Of a stretch of DNA of 64,000 bases, positions 1 to 7,743 are shown one piece after another (positions within the stretch are counted from its first letter, which is position 1; every line of letters begins with the position of its first letter). The notes below the pieces were generated by a model. That model searched no databases. It saw only the letters and a program-made list of their open reading frames with translations, and had not been told where the DNA came from. A program made the position numbers and the translations under genes. The stretch comes from Streptomyces flaveolus (GTDB lineage: Bacteria > Actinomycetota > Actinomycetes > Streptomycetales > Streptomycetaceae), in assembly GCF_014648815.1 (NCBI RefSeq), contig NZ_BMRV01000022.1, positions 48,581-112,580 on the forward strand, in the 5' to 3' direction.

Positions 1-498
1 CGGGACCTGATCATCGGGGCGGTGCCGCCCGCCGCGTTCACGGACCTGGGGTACTTCCTGACCCCGCTGCTCGCCACGGTGCTGGTCTTCTTCCTCCACC
101 CCCACGTCGAGCGCCTCCAGACCGGCGTCAACGTCTTCGACGCGGCCGGCCTCGGCCTGTTCTGCGTCGCCGGCACGACCAAGGCGTACGACTACGGGCT
201 CGGCCTGACCGCCTCCGCCTGTCTGGGCATGGCCACCGCGGTGGGCGGCGGTGTGCTGCGCGACGTCCTGGCCAACGAGGTGCCGTCGCTGCTGCGCTGG
301 GACCGCGACCTGTACGCCGTCCCGGCCATCGTCGGCGCCACGATGGTCGTCCTGTGCATCCGCTTCGACGCGCTGAGCCCGTTCACCAGCGGTCTCGCGG
401 TGGTCACCGCCTTCCTGCTGCGTCTGCTGGCGCTGCGCTTCCACTGGCGGGCGCCGCGCGCGTGGAACCGGCGGTCGACGGTCGTCGAGGGGGAGTGA
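1..498 (+). CDS. TRIC-type cation channel / UPF0126 membrane protein (5' end outside window)
   Basis: This frame is open from the first base, reading RDLIIGAVPP, so the gene begins upstream of the window and only its last 165 codons are seen. Bacterial TRIC (UPF0126, YadS-like) proteins contain two repeats of three membrane helices and form trimeric monovalent-cation channels in the inner membrane. The visible part starts at the end of the first repeat (the RD motif) and contains a complete second repeat: the helix around FDAAGLGLFCVAG, then the diagnostic glycine-rich GGGVLRDVL motif, then two hydrophobic segments and a basic tail. Both the glycine motif and the following RD, which bind lipid in known family members, are intact. 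The family call is firm. The ion transported is not readable from sequence. Confidence 0.85.
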   Translation, partial: RDLIIGAVPPAAFTDLGYFLTPLLATVLVFFLHPHVERLQTGVNVFDAAGLGLFCVAGTTKAYDYGLGLTASACLGMATAVGGGVLRDVLANEVPSLLRWDRDLYAVPAIVGATMVVLCIRFDALSPFTSGLAVVTAFLLRLLALRFHWRAPRAWNRRSTVVEGE

Positions 499-588
499 GA
501 GGTCTTCCGTCCGCTCCGGGGCAGCGGCAGCGGCAGCGGCAGCAAGGAAAAGCTACCGCTTAGTAGTTTCCTGTTGTAGCGTGCAGCC

Positions 589-1449
589 ATGCCAGAAGCA
601 GCCTCCGCACCGGCCACCCGGGCCACCATCGGCGACAGCGAGTTCGACCGGGACACCAGCGTCACCCGGCGCGCACCCGGCGTCTACGACATCGACCTCT
701 CCGCCGGCTGGACGATCATCAGTGCCGTCAACGGCGGCTACCTGCTGGCCGTCCTGGGCCGCGCTCTCGGGGACGCCCTGCCGCATCCCGACCCCTTCAC
801 CATCTCGGCGCACTACCTCACCGCGTCCCGGCCGGGCCCGGCGGTCGTCCGCACGGAGACGGTCCGCACCGGCCGTACGCTCTCCACCGGCCAGGCGTCC
901 CTCTTCCAGTACGACGACGAGGGCAACGAGGTTGAGCGCATCCGCGTCCTCGCCTCCTACGGCGACCTCGGGACGCTGCCCGACGACGTCCGCACCTCGG
1001 CGAAGCCGCCCGCCATCCCGCCCATGGACCAGTGCTTCGGCCCGGAGGACGGCCCCGCCCCCGTGGAGGGCAGCTCCGCCATCGCCGACCGGCTGATGCT
1101 CAAGCTGGACCCCGCCACCCTGGGCTGGGCCCTCGGGCAGCCCTCGGGCAGGGGAGAGATGCGGGCCTGGTTCGGGCTCGCCGACGGCCGCGACGCCGAC
1201 CCCCTCTCGCTGCTCCTCGCGGTGGACGCGCTGCCCCCGACTGCCTTCGAGCTCGGGCTCAAGGGCTGGGTGCCGACGGTCGAGCTGACCGTGCACGTGC
1301 GCTGCCGCCCGGCACCGGGCCCGCTGCGCGTCTCCATCACCACCCGCAACCTCGCCGGCGGCTTCCTCGAAGAGGACGCCGAGGTCTGGGACAGCGCCGA
1401 CCGCCTGGTCGCCCAGTCCCGTCAGCTGGCCCGGGTCCGGCTCGGCTGA
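589..1449 (+). CDS. TesB-like acyl-CoA thioesterase family protein
   Basis: The product has 286 residues and looks like a double-hotdog thioesterase of the TesB / 4HBT_3 type, which hydrolyses acyl-CoA esters in the cytoplasm. The N-terminal half carries the characteristic NGGYLLAVLGRAL helix after a strand, followed by HYLTASRPG, and the C-terminal half holds the second hotdog (SLLLAVDALPPTAFELG). These motifs and the length fit the family. The substrate cannot be predicted. The ATG start has an A/T-rich stretch upstream (about 555-580), unusual for this GC-rich DNA and a likely promoter region. The next gene, a TetR regulator, is convergent, so this gene appears to stand alone. Confidence 0.75.
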   Translation: MPEAASAPATRATIGDSEFDRDTSVTRRAPGVYDIDLSAGWTIISAVNGGYLLAVLGRALGDALPHPDPFTISAHYLTASRPGPAVVRTETVRTGRTLSTGQASLFQYDDEGNEVERIRVLASYGDLGTLPDDVRTSAKPPAIPPMDQCFGPEDGPAPVEGSSAIADRLMLKLDPATLGWALGQPSGRGEMRAWFGLADGRDADPLSLLLAVDALPPTAFELGLKGWVPTVELTVHVRCRPAPGPLRVSITTRNLAGGFLEEDAEVWDSADRLVAQSRQLARVRLG

Positions 1450-1551
1450 CGCGCCCCGCGGGCGGTGCCCGCCCGTTTGTCACCGCACGCCGGGACGCCG
1501 AGACCTGCCCGTCTCGGCGTCCCGGCGTGCGTGCCGCGTCTCCCCGCCCGG

Positions 1552-2178
1552 TCAGTCCAGCCAGTGCCGGCGGCCGATGCTGATCAGCCGCATCCGGCGG
1601 GTCGCGACCGCGGTGACGCGCCGGCGCTCCTCCTCCGGGGCCTCCAGCGTCTCCAGGAACAGCGAGGCCGTGATCAGCATCTGGTCGACGTAGAGGCCAG
1701 CGAGCATCAGCAGGTCGTCGTCGTGCCAGCCCGCCGACTGCGGGTCCTTGGCCAGCTCGGCCTGCACCTCCTCGGCGAACCGGGCCAGTTGGCCGTGTAT
1801 CGCCTCCCGCACCGGCTGCACCCCGCCGTGCCGCTCCCGGGCGATGAACCGGACGTGAGCGGGATGTGCGGCCACGTGACCGGCGATCAACTCCACGGCG
1901 CGGGCGATCCGTTCGTCACTGTCCTCCGCGGGCGACACCGTCGTCCGGATCATCGGATGCAGGCTGCCCAGCGCCTCCTCCACCAGTGCCACGCCGAGGT
2001 CGGCGGTGGAGCGGAAGTGCCGGTAGAAGGCGGTCGGGGCGACGCCGACGGCACGGGTGACCTCGCGCAGGCCCAGGCTGCTCAGGCTCTGCTCCTCCAG
2101 CAGCGCGAGCGCCGCGTCCAGGAGCGCCTGACGGGTCTTCTGCTTCTGGGCCTGCCGAACGCCGAGGGTGTGACTCAT
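1552..2178 (-). CDS. TetR-family transcriptional regulator
   Basis: The protein has 208 residues with an N-terminal TetR helix-turn-helix at about residues 12-58 (TRQALLDAALALLEEQ, then GLREVTRAVGVAPTAFYRHF). The ligand-binding C-terminal part is unlike well-known subfamilies. It is divergent from a small membrane-protein gene at 2294, and the 115-bp gap between them carries repeated AACAACTGT-type sequences that are its likely operators. Self-regulation and control of the 2294/2500 pair are inferred. An alternative start lies a few codons upstream, but the ATG at 2178 is preferred because it begins just before the conserved domain. Confidence 0.85.
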   Translation of the reverse strand: MSHTLGVRQAQKQKTRQALLDAALALLEEQSLSSLGLREVTRAVGVAPTAFYRHFRSTADLGVALVEEALGSLHPMIRTTVSPAEDSDERIARAVELIAGHVAAHPAHVRFIARERHGGVQPVREAIHGQLARFAEEVQAELAKDPQSAGWHDDDLLMLAGLYVDQMLITASLFLETLEAPEEERRRVTAVATRRMRLISIGRRHWLD

Positions 2179-2186
2179 GCCATGCA

Positions 2187-2271
2187 GTTAACAACTGTTC
2201 TCCGGAATTGAAAAGCCATGGGGCGCGCTAGACTGGGAAGTCAGTGAACAACTGTAACTACAACCGTTCAC
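2187..2271. promoter_or_regulatory. Candidate TetR operator repeats in divergent promoter region
   Basis: GTTAACAACTGTT at 2187-2199 and GTGAACAACTGTA at 2244-2256 are near-identical direct copies, each with an internal AACA..TGT dyad. A GTTCAC at 2266-2271 forms an inverted partner to GTGAAC at 2244-2249. They lie between the divergent TetR gene (start 2178) and the membrane-protein gene (start 2294), where an autoregulating TetR protein normally binds. Binding is inferred from position and symmetry only. Confidence 0.5.
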
Positions 2272-2293
2272 CGAAGGTTGGGGGATCCGCTCC

Positions 2294-2461
2294 ATGCTGT
2301 TTCTCGTCGTCGCACTTCTGCTCTTCGGCGCCGTCCTGGGCACCGTCGCCCACGCGCCGCTCACCGTGTCCGTCGCCCTCGGCCTGGTCCTCGCCGTCTG
2401 GCTCGGCGTCTTCGCGGTCCGCGAGCGGCACGGCCGCCGCCGGAGCAGCTCCGTCCACTGA
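2294..2461 (+). CDS. Small two-helix membrane protein (55 aa)
   Basis: This short ORF encodes 55 residues. It starts MLFLVVALLLFGAVLG, has a second hydrophobic stretch (VALGLVLAVWLGVFAV) and ends with a basic tail (RERHGRRRSSS). Codon use is typical of the genome: nearly every third base is G or C. It follows the operator-like repeats bound by the divergent TetR regulator and precedes a DUF4190 membrane protein by 38 bases, so the two probably form an operon under that regulator. I do not recognise a named family. Function is unknown, but the topology (two helices, positive C-terminus) suggests an inner-membrane small protein. Confidence 0.55.
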   Translation: MLFLVVALLLFGAVLGTVAHAPLTVSVALGLVLAVWLGVFAVRERHGRRRSSSVH

Positions 2462-2499
2462 CCGCCGCCGGTCCATCGACGCACCGTAAGGAGAACACC

Positions 2500-2766
2500 G
2501 TGCAGCTCACCGCACCGGCCACCCGCCGGACCGGTATCCGGGACACCGACGGCATGGCCGTCGCGTCCTTCGTTCTCGGCCTCCTCGGCCTGCTCGTCCT
2601 CAACGTCTTCCTGGGCCCCGTCGCCATCGCGCTGGCCGGCGTCGCCCTGTGGCGCGGTACCGCCCGCCGCGGCCGGGCCCTCCTCGGCCTCGGCCTGGGC
2701 GTCGCCGACCTGCTGGTCCTGGTGGCGGTCATGTCCGCGGACAACACGATGTCGTGGAGTCTGTGA
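2500..2766 (+). CDS. DUF4190-type small membrane protein
   Basis: The protein has 88 residues, starting at a GTG placed behind a good ribosome binding site (TAAGGAG, 2487-2493). The pattern GMAVASFVLGLLGLL ... GPVAIALAGVALWRGTARRGRALLGLGLGVADLLVL is the two-helix DUF4190 arrangement common in actinobacterial membrane proteins: a helix, a glycine-rich loop with basic residues, and a second helix. It is probably co-transcribed with the 55-aa membrane protein upstream. Function unknown. Confidence 0.7.
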   Translation: MQLTAPATRRTGIRDTDGMAVASFVLGLLGLLVLNVFLGPVAIALAGVALWRGTARRGRALLGLGLGVADLLVLVAVMSADNTMSWSL

Positions 2767-2840
2767 GCCACCCGTCCTGCTGCCGGTCCCGGTTCGCCGA
2801 AGAGGCCAACCTTGATCTGAGGCCGCGCGGGGCCGCCCCG

Positions 2841-2846
2841 TAGAAT
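2841..2846 (+). promoter_or_regulatory. Probable -10 element of the cysteine desulfurase gene
   Basis: TAGAAT fits the Streptomyces HrdB -10 consensus (TAnnnT) and lies 10 bases before the ATG at 2857. Transcription would begin about 4 bases before the start codon, so the mRNA would be leaderless or nearly so. No Shine-Dalgarno sequence is visible in front of this ATG, which agrees. No convincing -35 is seen at the usual distance. Confidence 0.45.
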
Positions 2847-2856
2847 CGGCCCCACC

Positions 2857-4020
2857 ATGGCTTACCTCGACCACGCCGCGACCACCCCGATGCTCCCCGA
2901 GGCGGTCGAGGCACTCACCGCGCACGTGGGCGCCACCGGCAACGCCTCCTCCCTCCACGCGTCCGGCCGCCGCGCACGGCGCACCGTCGAGGAGGCCCGC
3001 GAGACCCTCGCCGACGCCCTCGGCGCCCGGCCCAGCGAGGTCGTCTACACCTCCGGCGGCACCGAGGCCGACAATCTCGCCGTCAAGGGCCTGTACTGGG
3101 CCCGCCGCGACGCCGACCCGGCCCGCACCCGGGTCCTGGCCAGCCCCGTCGAGCACCACGCCGTCCTCGACGCCGTCCACTGGCTCGGCGAACACGAGGG
3201 CGCGACCGTCGAGTACCTGCCGGTCGACGCGTACGGCCGCGTCCACCCCGAGGCGCTGCGCGAAGCCATCGCCCGCGACCCCGGCGACGTCGCCCTCGCC
3301 ACCGTCATGTGGGCCAACAACGAGATCGGCACGATCATGCCGGTCCGTGAACTCGCCGACGTGGCCGCCGAGTTCGACGTTCCACTGCACGCCGACGCGG
3401 TCCAGGCCGTCGGTCAGCTCCCGGTCGACTTCGCCGCCTCCGGACTCGCCGCGATGACGGTTTCCGGCCACAAGATCGGCGGCCCCTACGGCATCGGCGC
3501 GCTGCTGCTCGGCCGCGAGTACACCCCCGTACCCGTCCTGCACGGCGGCGGTCAGGAACGCCACGTCCGCTCCGGCACCCTCGACGTGCCCGCCGTCGCC
3601 TCCTTCGCGGTGGCCGGCCGCCTCGCCACCGAGCAGCGCGAGTGGTTCGCCCGCGAGATCGGCGCCCTGCGCGACGACCTGGTCGACGCGGTCCGTACGG
3701 CGGTCCCGGACGCCATCCTGGGCGGCGACCCGGTGGACCGGCTGCCGGCCAACGCCCACTTCACCTTCCCCGGCTGCGAGGGCGACTCCCTGCTCCTCCT
3801 CCTCGACGCCCAGGGCATCGAGTGCTCCACCGGCTCAGCCTGCACCGCCGGCGTCGCCCAGCCCAGCCACGTCCTGCTGGCCACCGGCACCGACCCCGGC
3901 CTCGCCCGGGGCACCCTGCGCTTCTCCCTCGGCCACACCTCCACGGAGGCCGACGTCGAGGCGCTCGCCAAGGCGATCGGCCCGGCGGTGGAACGCGCGC
4001 GGGCGGCGGGGCTGACGTAG
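2857..4020 (+). CDS. Cysteine desulfurase (NifS/IscS-like)
   Basis: This 387-residue, PLP-dependent enzyme removes sulfur from cysteine as an enzyme-bound persulfide and passes it to acceptors. The PLP-binding lysine is Lys206 in SGHKIGGPYG. The catalytic cysteine is Cys329 in STGSACTAG, on a loop like that of IscS-type enzymes. HADAVQAVGQ carries the cofactor-contacting residues. mnmA, whose product needs persulfide sulfur for tRNA 2-thiouridine, starts 780 bases downstream on the same strand. This enzyme is therefore the likely sulfur donor for MnmA, although a divergent amidase gene sits between them. A wider role in Fe-S or other sulfur metabolism cannot be excluded. Confidence 0.93.
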   Translation: MAYLDHAATTPMLPEAVEALTAHVGATGNASSLHASGRRARRTVEEARETLADALGARPSEVVYTSGGTEADNLAVKGLYWARRDADPARTRVLASPVEHHAVLDAVHWLGEHEGATVEYLPVDAYGRVHPEALREAIARDPGDVALATVMWANNEIGTIMPVRELADVAAEFDVPLHADAVQAVGQLPVDFAASGLAAMTVSGHKIGGPYGIGALLLGREYTPVPVLHGGGQERHVRSGTLDVPAVASFAVAGRLATEQREWFAREIGALRDDLVDAVRTAVPDAILGGDPVDRLPANAHFTFPGCEGDSLLLLLDAQGIECSTGSACTAGVAQPSHVLLATGTDPGLARGTLRFSLGHTSTEADVEALAKAIGPAVERARAAGLT

Positions 4021-4036
4021 GGGTCGGGCGGCGGGG

Positions 4037-4738
4037 TCAGGCGCTTGTCGAGGCGCCGGCGGACGGACCGCTCGTCGCCGCCCGCCGCACCAGCTCCATG
4101 TACCGGTCCCAGTCCCAGTGCGGCCCCGGATCGGTGTGGTCGGTGCCCGGCACCTCCACGTGGCCGATGATGTGCTCGCGGTCCACGGGTATCTCGTACC
4201 GCGCGCAGATACCGGCGGTCAGCCGGGCCGACGCGGCGTACATCGCCTCCGTGAAGTCCTGCGGCCGGTCCACGAAACCCTCGTGCTCGATGCCGACACT
4301 GCGCTCGTTGTAGTCCCGGTTGCCCGCCTGGTAGGCCACGTCCAGCTCGCGGATCATCTGCGTGACGCGACCGTCCTGGCCCACGATGTAGTGCGTGGCG
4401 GCCTTGTGACCGGGGTCCTGGAACGCCTTCACGGCGCTCGCGAAGCTGCCCTGCGTGACATGGACGATCACCATGTCGATGCCGAAGTCGTCGGGCCGGT
4501 CCGCGCGCCGCCAGTTGGCGTCCGACGCCGCCACCCACCGGGCGCCCGCGTAGTCGACGGCGCCCTTCTCGCGGGGCTTCTCCACGCCCGGCGTGCGCCA
4601 CCACAGCCGCGCCAGCTCGTCGCGCGCCAGCACCGCCGTGCCCAGGGCCGCCGCCGTGCCGCCGACGAGCAGCGCCCGGCGGCCGATGTGCCGGTCCGCG
4701 TCCCTGGATCCGCCCGTGGACCCGCTCTTCGCCCCCAT
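4037..4738 (-). CDS. N-acetylmuramoyl-L-alanine amidase (Amidase_2/PGRP type), exported
   Basis: The protein has 233 residues. Its N-terminus (HIGRRALLVGGTAAALG, residues about 16-33) combines a twin arginine with a hydrophobic stretch, suggesting Tat export or an N-terminal anchor. The rest is an Amidase_2 / peptidoglycan-recognition fold that cuts the bond between muramic acid and the stem peptide: VIVHVTQG supplies the first zinc histidine, GIEHEG the central strand, and HIIGHVEVPGTDHTDPG the second histidine and aspartate/histidine pair. It acts outside the membrane on cell wall. It sits divergently between the desulfurase and mnmA, and its start is 60 bases from the mnmA start, so the two share a promoter region. 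The ATG at 4738 was chosen because upstream codons overlap mnmA. Confidence 0.85.
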   Translation of the reverse strand: MGAKSGSTGGSRDADRHIGRRALLVGGTAAALGTAVLARDELARLWWRTPGVEKPREKGAVDYAGARWVAASDANWRRADRPDDFGIDMVIVHVTQGSFASAVKAFQDPGHKAATHYIVGQDGRVTQMIRELDVAYQAGNRDYNERSVGIEHEGFVDRPQDFTEAMYAASARLTAGICARYEIPVDREHIIGHVEVPGTDHTDPGPHWDWDRYMELVRRAATSGPSAGASTSA

Positions 4739-4798
4739 GCGATCTTCAACGCATACGCGCGCGCTCCGGTTCCCGCGCCCCCGTACCCTGGAAGGGTT

Positions 4799-5929
4799 AT
4801 GACTGACACCCCGCACCGCACCCGCCCCCTCCGCGTCCTCGCCGCCATGTCGGGCGGAGTCGACTCCGCCGTCGCCGCCGCCCGCGCGGCCGAGGCGGGG
4901 CACGACGTGACCGGCGTCCACCTGGCGCTCTCCGCCAACCCGCAGTCCTTCCGCACGGGCGCCCGGGGCTGTTGCACCATCGAGGACTCCCGGGACGCCC
5001 GCCGCGCCGCGGACGTCATCGGCATCCCCTTCTACGTGTGGGACCTCGCCGACCGCTTCCGCGAGGACGTGGTCGAGGACTTCGTCGCCGAGTACGAGGC
5101 CGGCCGCACCCCCAACCCGTGCCTGCGCTGCAACGAGAAGATCAAGTTCGCCGCGCTGCTCGACAAGGCCCTAGCGCTCGGCTTCGACGCGGTCTGCACC
5201 GGTCACTACGCGAAGGTGATCCTGCGCGAGGACGGCACCCGCGAACTGCACCGCGCCTCCGACATGGCCAAGGACCAGAGCTACGTCCTCGGCGTGCTGG
5301 ACGACCGGCAGCTCGCCCACGCCATGTTCCCGCTCGGCGACACGCTCACCACCAAGGACGAGATCCGCGCGGAGGCCGAGCGCAGGGGACTCGCCGTCGC
5401 CAAGAAGCCCGACTCGCACGACATCTGCTTCATCGCCGACGGCGACACCCAGGGCTTCCTCGCGAACCGCCTCGGCAGGGCCGAGGGCGACATCGTCGAC
5501 GAGGCCGGCAACCGCCTCGGCACCCACGAGGGCGCCTACGGCTTCACCATCGGCCAGCGCAAGGGCCTGCGGATCGGCACGCCCGCCGCCGACGGCAAGC
5601 CCCGCTACGTCCTCGACATCTCCCCGGTGGACAACACCGTCACGGTGGGCCCGGCCGAGGCGCTGGACGTCACCGCGCTCACCGCGATCAAGCCCCGCTG
5701 GTGCGGCGCCGCCCCCACCGGCCCCGGCACCTACACCGCCCAGCTCCGTGCCCACGGCGGCGAGACCGAGGTCACCGCCGGCCTGGTCGACGGCACGCTG
5801 GAGGTGTCGTTCACCGAGCCGGTGCGCGGCGTGGCCCCCGGCCAGGCGATCGTGCTGTACGACGGCACGCGCGTGGTGGGCTCGGCGACGATCGCGTCGA
5901 CGACGCGCGCGACGGCGGGCGTGGCCTGA
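4799..5929 (+). CDS. mnmA: tRNA-specific 2-thiouridylase MnmA
   Basis: The protein has 376 residues. MnmA adenylates U34 of Lys, Glu and Gln tRNAs and replaces oxygen with sulfur. The ATP pyrophosphatase loop SGGVDSAVAA is at about residue 18. The first catalytic cysteine lies in NPCLRCNEKIKF, the second in DSHDICFIADGD, and CTGHYAK and GAYGFTIGQRKGL are the usual tRNA-contacting and beta-barrel motifs. All key residues are present. GAAGGG sits just upstream of the ATG. Sulfur probably comes from the cysteine desulfurase encoded upstream. The length matches the family. Confidence 0.95.
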   Translation: MTDTPHRTRPLRVLAAMSGGVDSAVAAARAAEAGHDVTGVHLALSANPQSFRTGARGCCTIEDSRDARRAADVIGIPFYVWDLADRFREDVVEDFVAEYEAGRTPNPCLRCNEKIKFAALLDKALALGFDAVCTGHYAKVILREDGTRELHRASDMAKDQSYVLGVLDDRQLAHAMFPLGDTLTTKDEIRAEAERRGLAVAKKPDSHDICFIADGDTQGFLANRLGRAEGDIVDEAGNRLGTHEGAYGFTIGQRKGLRIGTPAADGKPRYVLDISPVDNTVTVGPAEALDVTALTAIKPRWCGAAPTGPGTYTAQLRAHGGETEVTAGLVDGTLEVSFTEPVRGVAPGQAIVLYDGTRVVGSATIASTTRATAGVA

Positions 5930-5941
5930 CCGGGCGCCCTC

Positions 5942-6721
5942 CTACGCCGCGAAGAACTCCGCGAGCACCGGTGCCAGGACGCCCGGCTCCACCATGTGGC
6001 TCTGCCCCCCGAGGGCTCGGTACGTGCCCTCGGGCACGGCGTCGGCGACCGCCCGTGCCGCCTCGCGCATCCACTCGGCGCCCGCGTCGCCCGCCAGGGC
6101 CAGCACGGGCACGGTGATCTCCGCCAGCCGGGCCCGCGGCACCCGGGCGTCGCCCATCACCGCGTCGTCGTACCCGAGGCTCGGCGCGACCGACTCCAGG
6201 CCGGCCCACATCGGCGACCGGCGGGCGCCCCGGATCATCTCCTCGCCCAGGCCGGTGAGGCGCAGGAACAGCTCCACCGCGTCCCCGCGCCGGCCCTGCC
6301 CGAGCGCCTCGCCCAGCCGCTCGGTGTACTCCGCGCGGGCCCGCGCGGCGTCGTCGTCCATGGCGTACGGCACCTCGTAGACGGCGACCCGGCGCACCGG
6401 CAGCCCGCTCGCCGCCGCCCGCAGCACCAGCGCGCCGCCGGACGAGATGCCGTACAGCGACGCCTCGCCGCCGACCGCCTCGATCAGCGCCGCGAGGTCC
6501 TCGACCTCGCGCTCCACCGCGTAGGGCGCCGTGTCCCCGCTTCCGCCGCGGCCCCGGCGGTCGTACACGGTGACGTCGAAACGGTTCGACAGCTCCGCGG
6601 CCAGGGGCGCCAGCGTGGCCCCCGTGGACATCGCACCGCTGACCAGGACGACGGCCGGCCCCTGCCCGGCGCGTTCGTACGCGATGCGCGTGCCGTCACG
6701 CGAAAGGGTCTTCTTGTCCAT
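5942..6721 (-). CDS. Alpha/beta hydrolase
   Basis: The protein has 259 residues in the alpha/beta-hydrolase fold. VVLVSGAM provides the oxyanion-hole region, YDRRGRGGSGD is the typical loop after strand 4, and GISSGGA is the nucleophile elbow with its serine at about residue 96. LALAGDAGAEWM carries the acidic residue and GGQSHMV the catalytic histidine. It has no signal peptide and should be cytoplasmic. Such enzymes act as esterases, lipases or lactonases, and the substrate here is unknown. It is convergent with mnmA (12-base gap) and followed upstream by the DUF427 gene on the same strand. Confidence 0.85.
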   Translation of the reverse strand: MDKKTLSRDGTRIAYERAGQGPAVVLVSGAMSTGATLAPLAAELSNRFDVTVYDRRGRGGSGDTAPYAVEREVEDLAALIEAVGGEASLYGISSGGALVLRAAASGLPVRRVAVYEVPYAMDDDAARARAEYTERLGEALGQGRRGDAVELFLRLTGLGEEMIRGARRSPMWAGLESVAPSLGYDDAVMGDARVPRARLAEITVPVLALAGDAGAEWMREAARAVADAVPEGTYRALGGQSHMVEPGVLAPVLAEFFAA

Positions 6722-6757
6722 CTTGTGCAGACTGCCCTACGGCACGCGTTTCATCCC

Positions 6758-7081
6758 TCAGGACACCTCGACGTCGTAGAAACACAGGTGGTCCTTGATC
6801 TCCGCCACGTCCGGCTTCGGGTCCGGGTAGGCCCAGGCGAGGTCCGCCGCGTCCGGCAGCGACCAGTAGGACGCGTCGCCCTTGAACGGGCAGTGCGTGC
6901 GTGTGGCGGACGGCGTCAGCAGGTCCATGCGTACGTCCTCGGCGGGGAGGTAGTACCGGTCGGGACAGCCCGTCTCGCGCAGGACCAGTGCCCCGTCGCT
7001 CTCCGCCAGGACCTGTCCGCCGTGCACCGCGCGCACGTGCCGGTCGCTCCGCTCGATGGTGATGCGATGACCCTTCGTCAC
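6758..7081 (-). CDS. DUF427 domain protein
   Basis: The protein has 107 residues. The start is set at a GTG with a strong GAGGAGG ribosome binding site upstream on the minus strand; frames further upstream run into the divergent gene. It has the DUF427 pattern: RHVRAVHGGQVLAESDGALVL, then YYLPAEDVRMDLL, then HCPFKGDASYWSL with the conserved Cys-Pro-Phe-Lys-Gly, and a final AWAYPDPKP...FYDVEV. The fold is a small beta barrel and no activity is established for the family. It probably shares a transcript with the alpha/beta hydrolase that follows it. Confidence 0.85.
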   Translation of the reverse strand: MTKGHRITIERSDRHVRAVHGGQVLAESDGALVLRETGCPDRYYLPAEDVRMDLLTPSATRTHCPFKGDASYWSLPDAADLAWAYPDPKPDVAEIKDHLCFYDVEVS

Positions 7082-7164
7082 GATGATCGATCCTCCTCGG
7101 GTGGCCCACGTCTTCCGTACAGCGTGCGCCGAAGCCGGGTTCTTCCCGGGCGCCACGCCCCCCG

Positions 7165-7170
7165 TACCGT
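7165..7170 (+). promoter_or_regulatory. Probable -10 element giving a leaderless mRNA
   Basis: TACCGT (TAnnnT) ends 6 bases before the ATG at 7177, so the transcript would start at or within a base of the initiation codon. No ribosome binding site precedes this ATG, which supports leaderless translation, a common mode in Streptomyces. Confidence 0.4.
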
Positions 7171-7176
7171 GGTCCC

Positions 7177-7716
7177 ATGAACATCTGCGTCTTCCTCTCC
7201 GCCGCCGACCTCGACGAGCGCTACACGCGCCCCGCGAAGGAGTTCGGCACCCTCCTCGGCAAGGGCGGGCACACGCTCGTGTGGGGCGGTTCGGACACCG
7301 GGCTGATGAAGGTCGTCGCCGACGGTGTGCACGAGGCCGGAGGCAGGCTCCTGGGCGTCTCCGTGGACTTCCTGGCGGCCAAGGCGCGCGAGGGCGCCGA
7401 CGAGATGGTGATCGCCAAGGACCTCGCCGAGCGCAAGCGGCTGCTGCTGGAGAAGGCCGACGCCGTGGTGATCATGGTGGGCGGCACCGGCACCCTGGAC
7501 GAGGCGACGGAGATCCTGGAGCTGAAGAAGCACGGGCACACCGACAAGCCGGTCGTCCTGCTCAACACGGCCGGCTTCTACGACGGGCTCAAGGAACAGT
7601 TCCGCCGCATGGAGGACGAGGGGTTCCTGCCGCACCCCCTCACCGAGCTGGTGTTCTTCGCCGAGGAGCCGGTCGGCGCACTGGCTTACCTGGAGGAGAG
7701 CCAGGGCGTGGAGTGA
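7177..7716 (+). CDS. LOG-family (TIGR00730-like) Rossmann-fold protein
   Basis: The protein has 179 residues in the LOG / TIGR00730 family. Known members hydrolyse cytokinin riboside 5'-monophosphates or other nucleotide N-glycosidic bonds, and others are of unknown function. VWGGSDTGLMKVVADG is the first nucleotide-binding loop. VGGTGTLDEATEI matches the family signature PGGxGTxxE except that valine replaces the leading proline. The glutamates and threonine of the active-site loop are kept. It is divergent from the DUF427 gene. The SDR gene follows at 28 bases and may be co-transcribed. Confidence 0.8.
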   Translation: MNICVFLSAADLDERYTRPAKEFGTLLGKGGHTLVWGGSDTGLMKVVADGVHEAGGRLLGVSVDFLAAKAREGADEMVIAKDLAERKRLLLEKADAVVIMVGGTGTLDEATEILELKKHGHTDKPVVLLNTAGFYDGLKEQFRRMEDEGFLPHPLTELVFFAEEPVGALAYLEESQGVE

Positions 7717-7743
7717 GCCCGCGGTGATGCGAGCATGGCGGTC

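Noticed and set aside
2188..3759. 523-codon minus-strand frame opposite the desulfurase gene
   Set aside because: No family features; the plus-strand cysteine desulfurase is certain.
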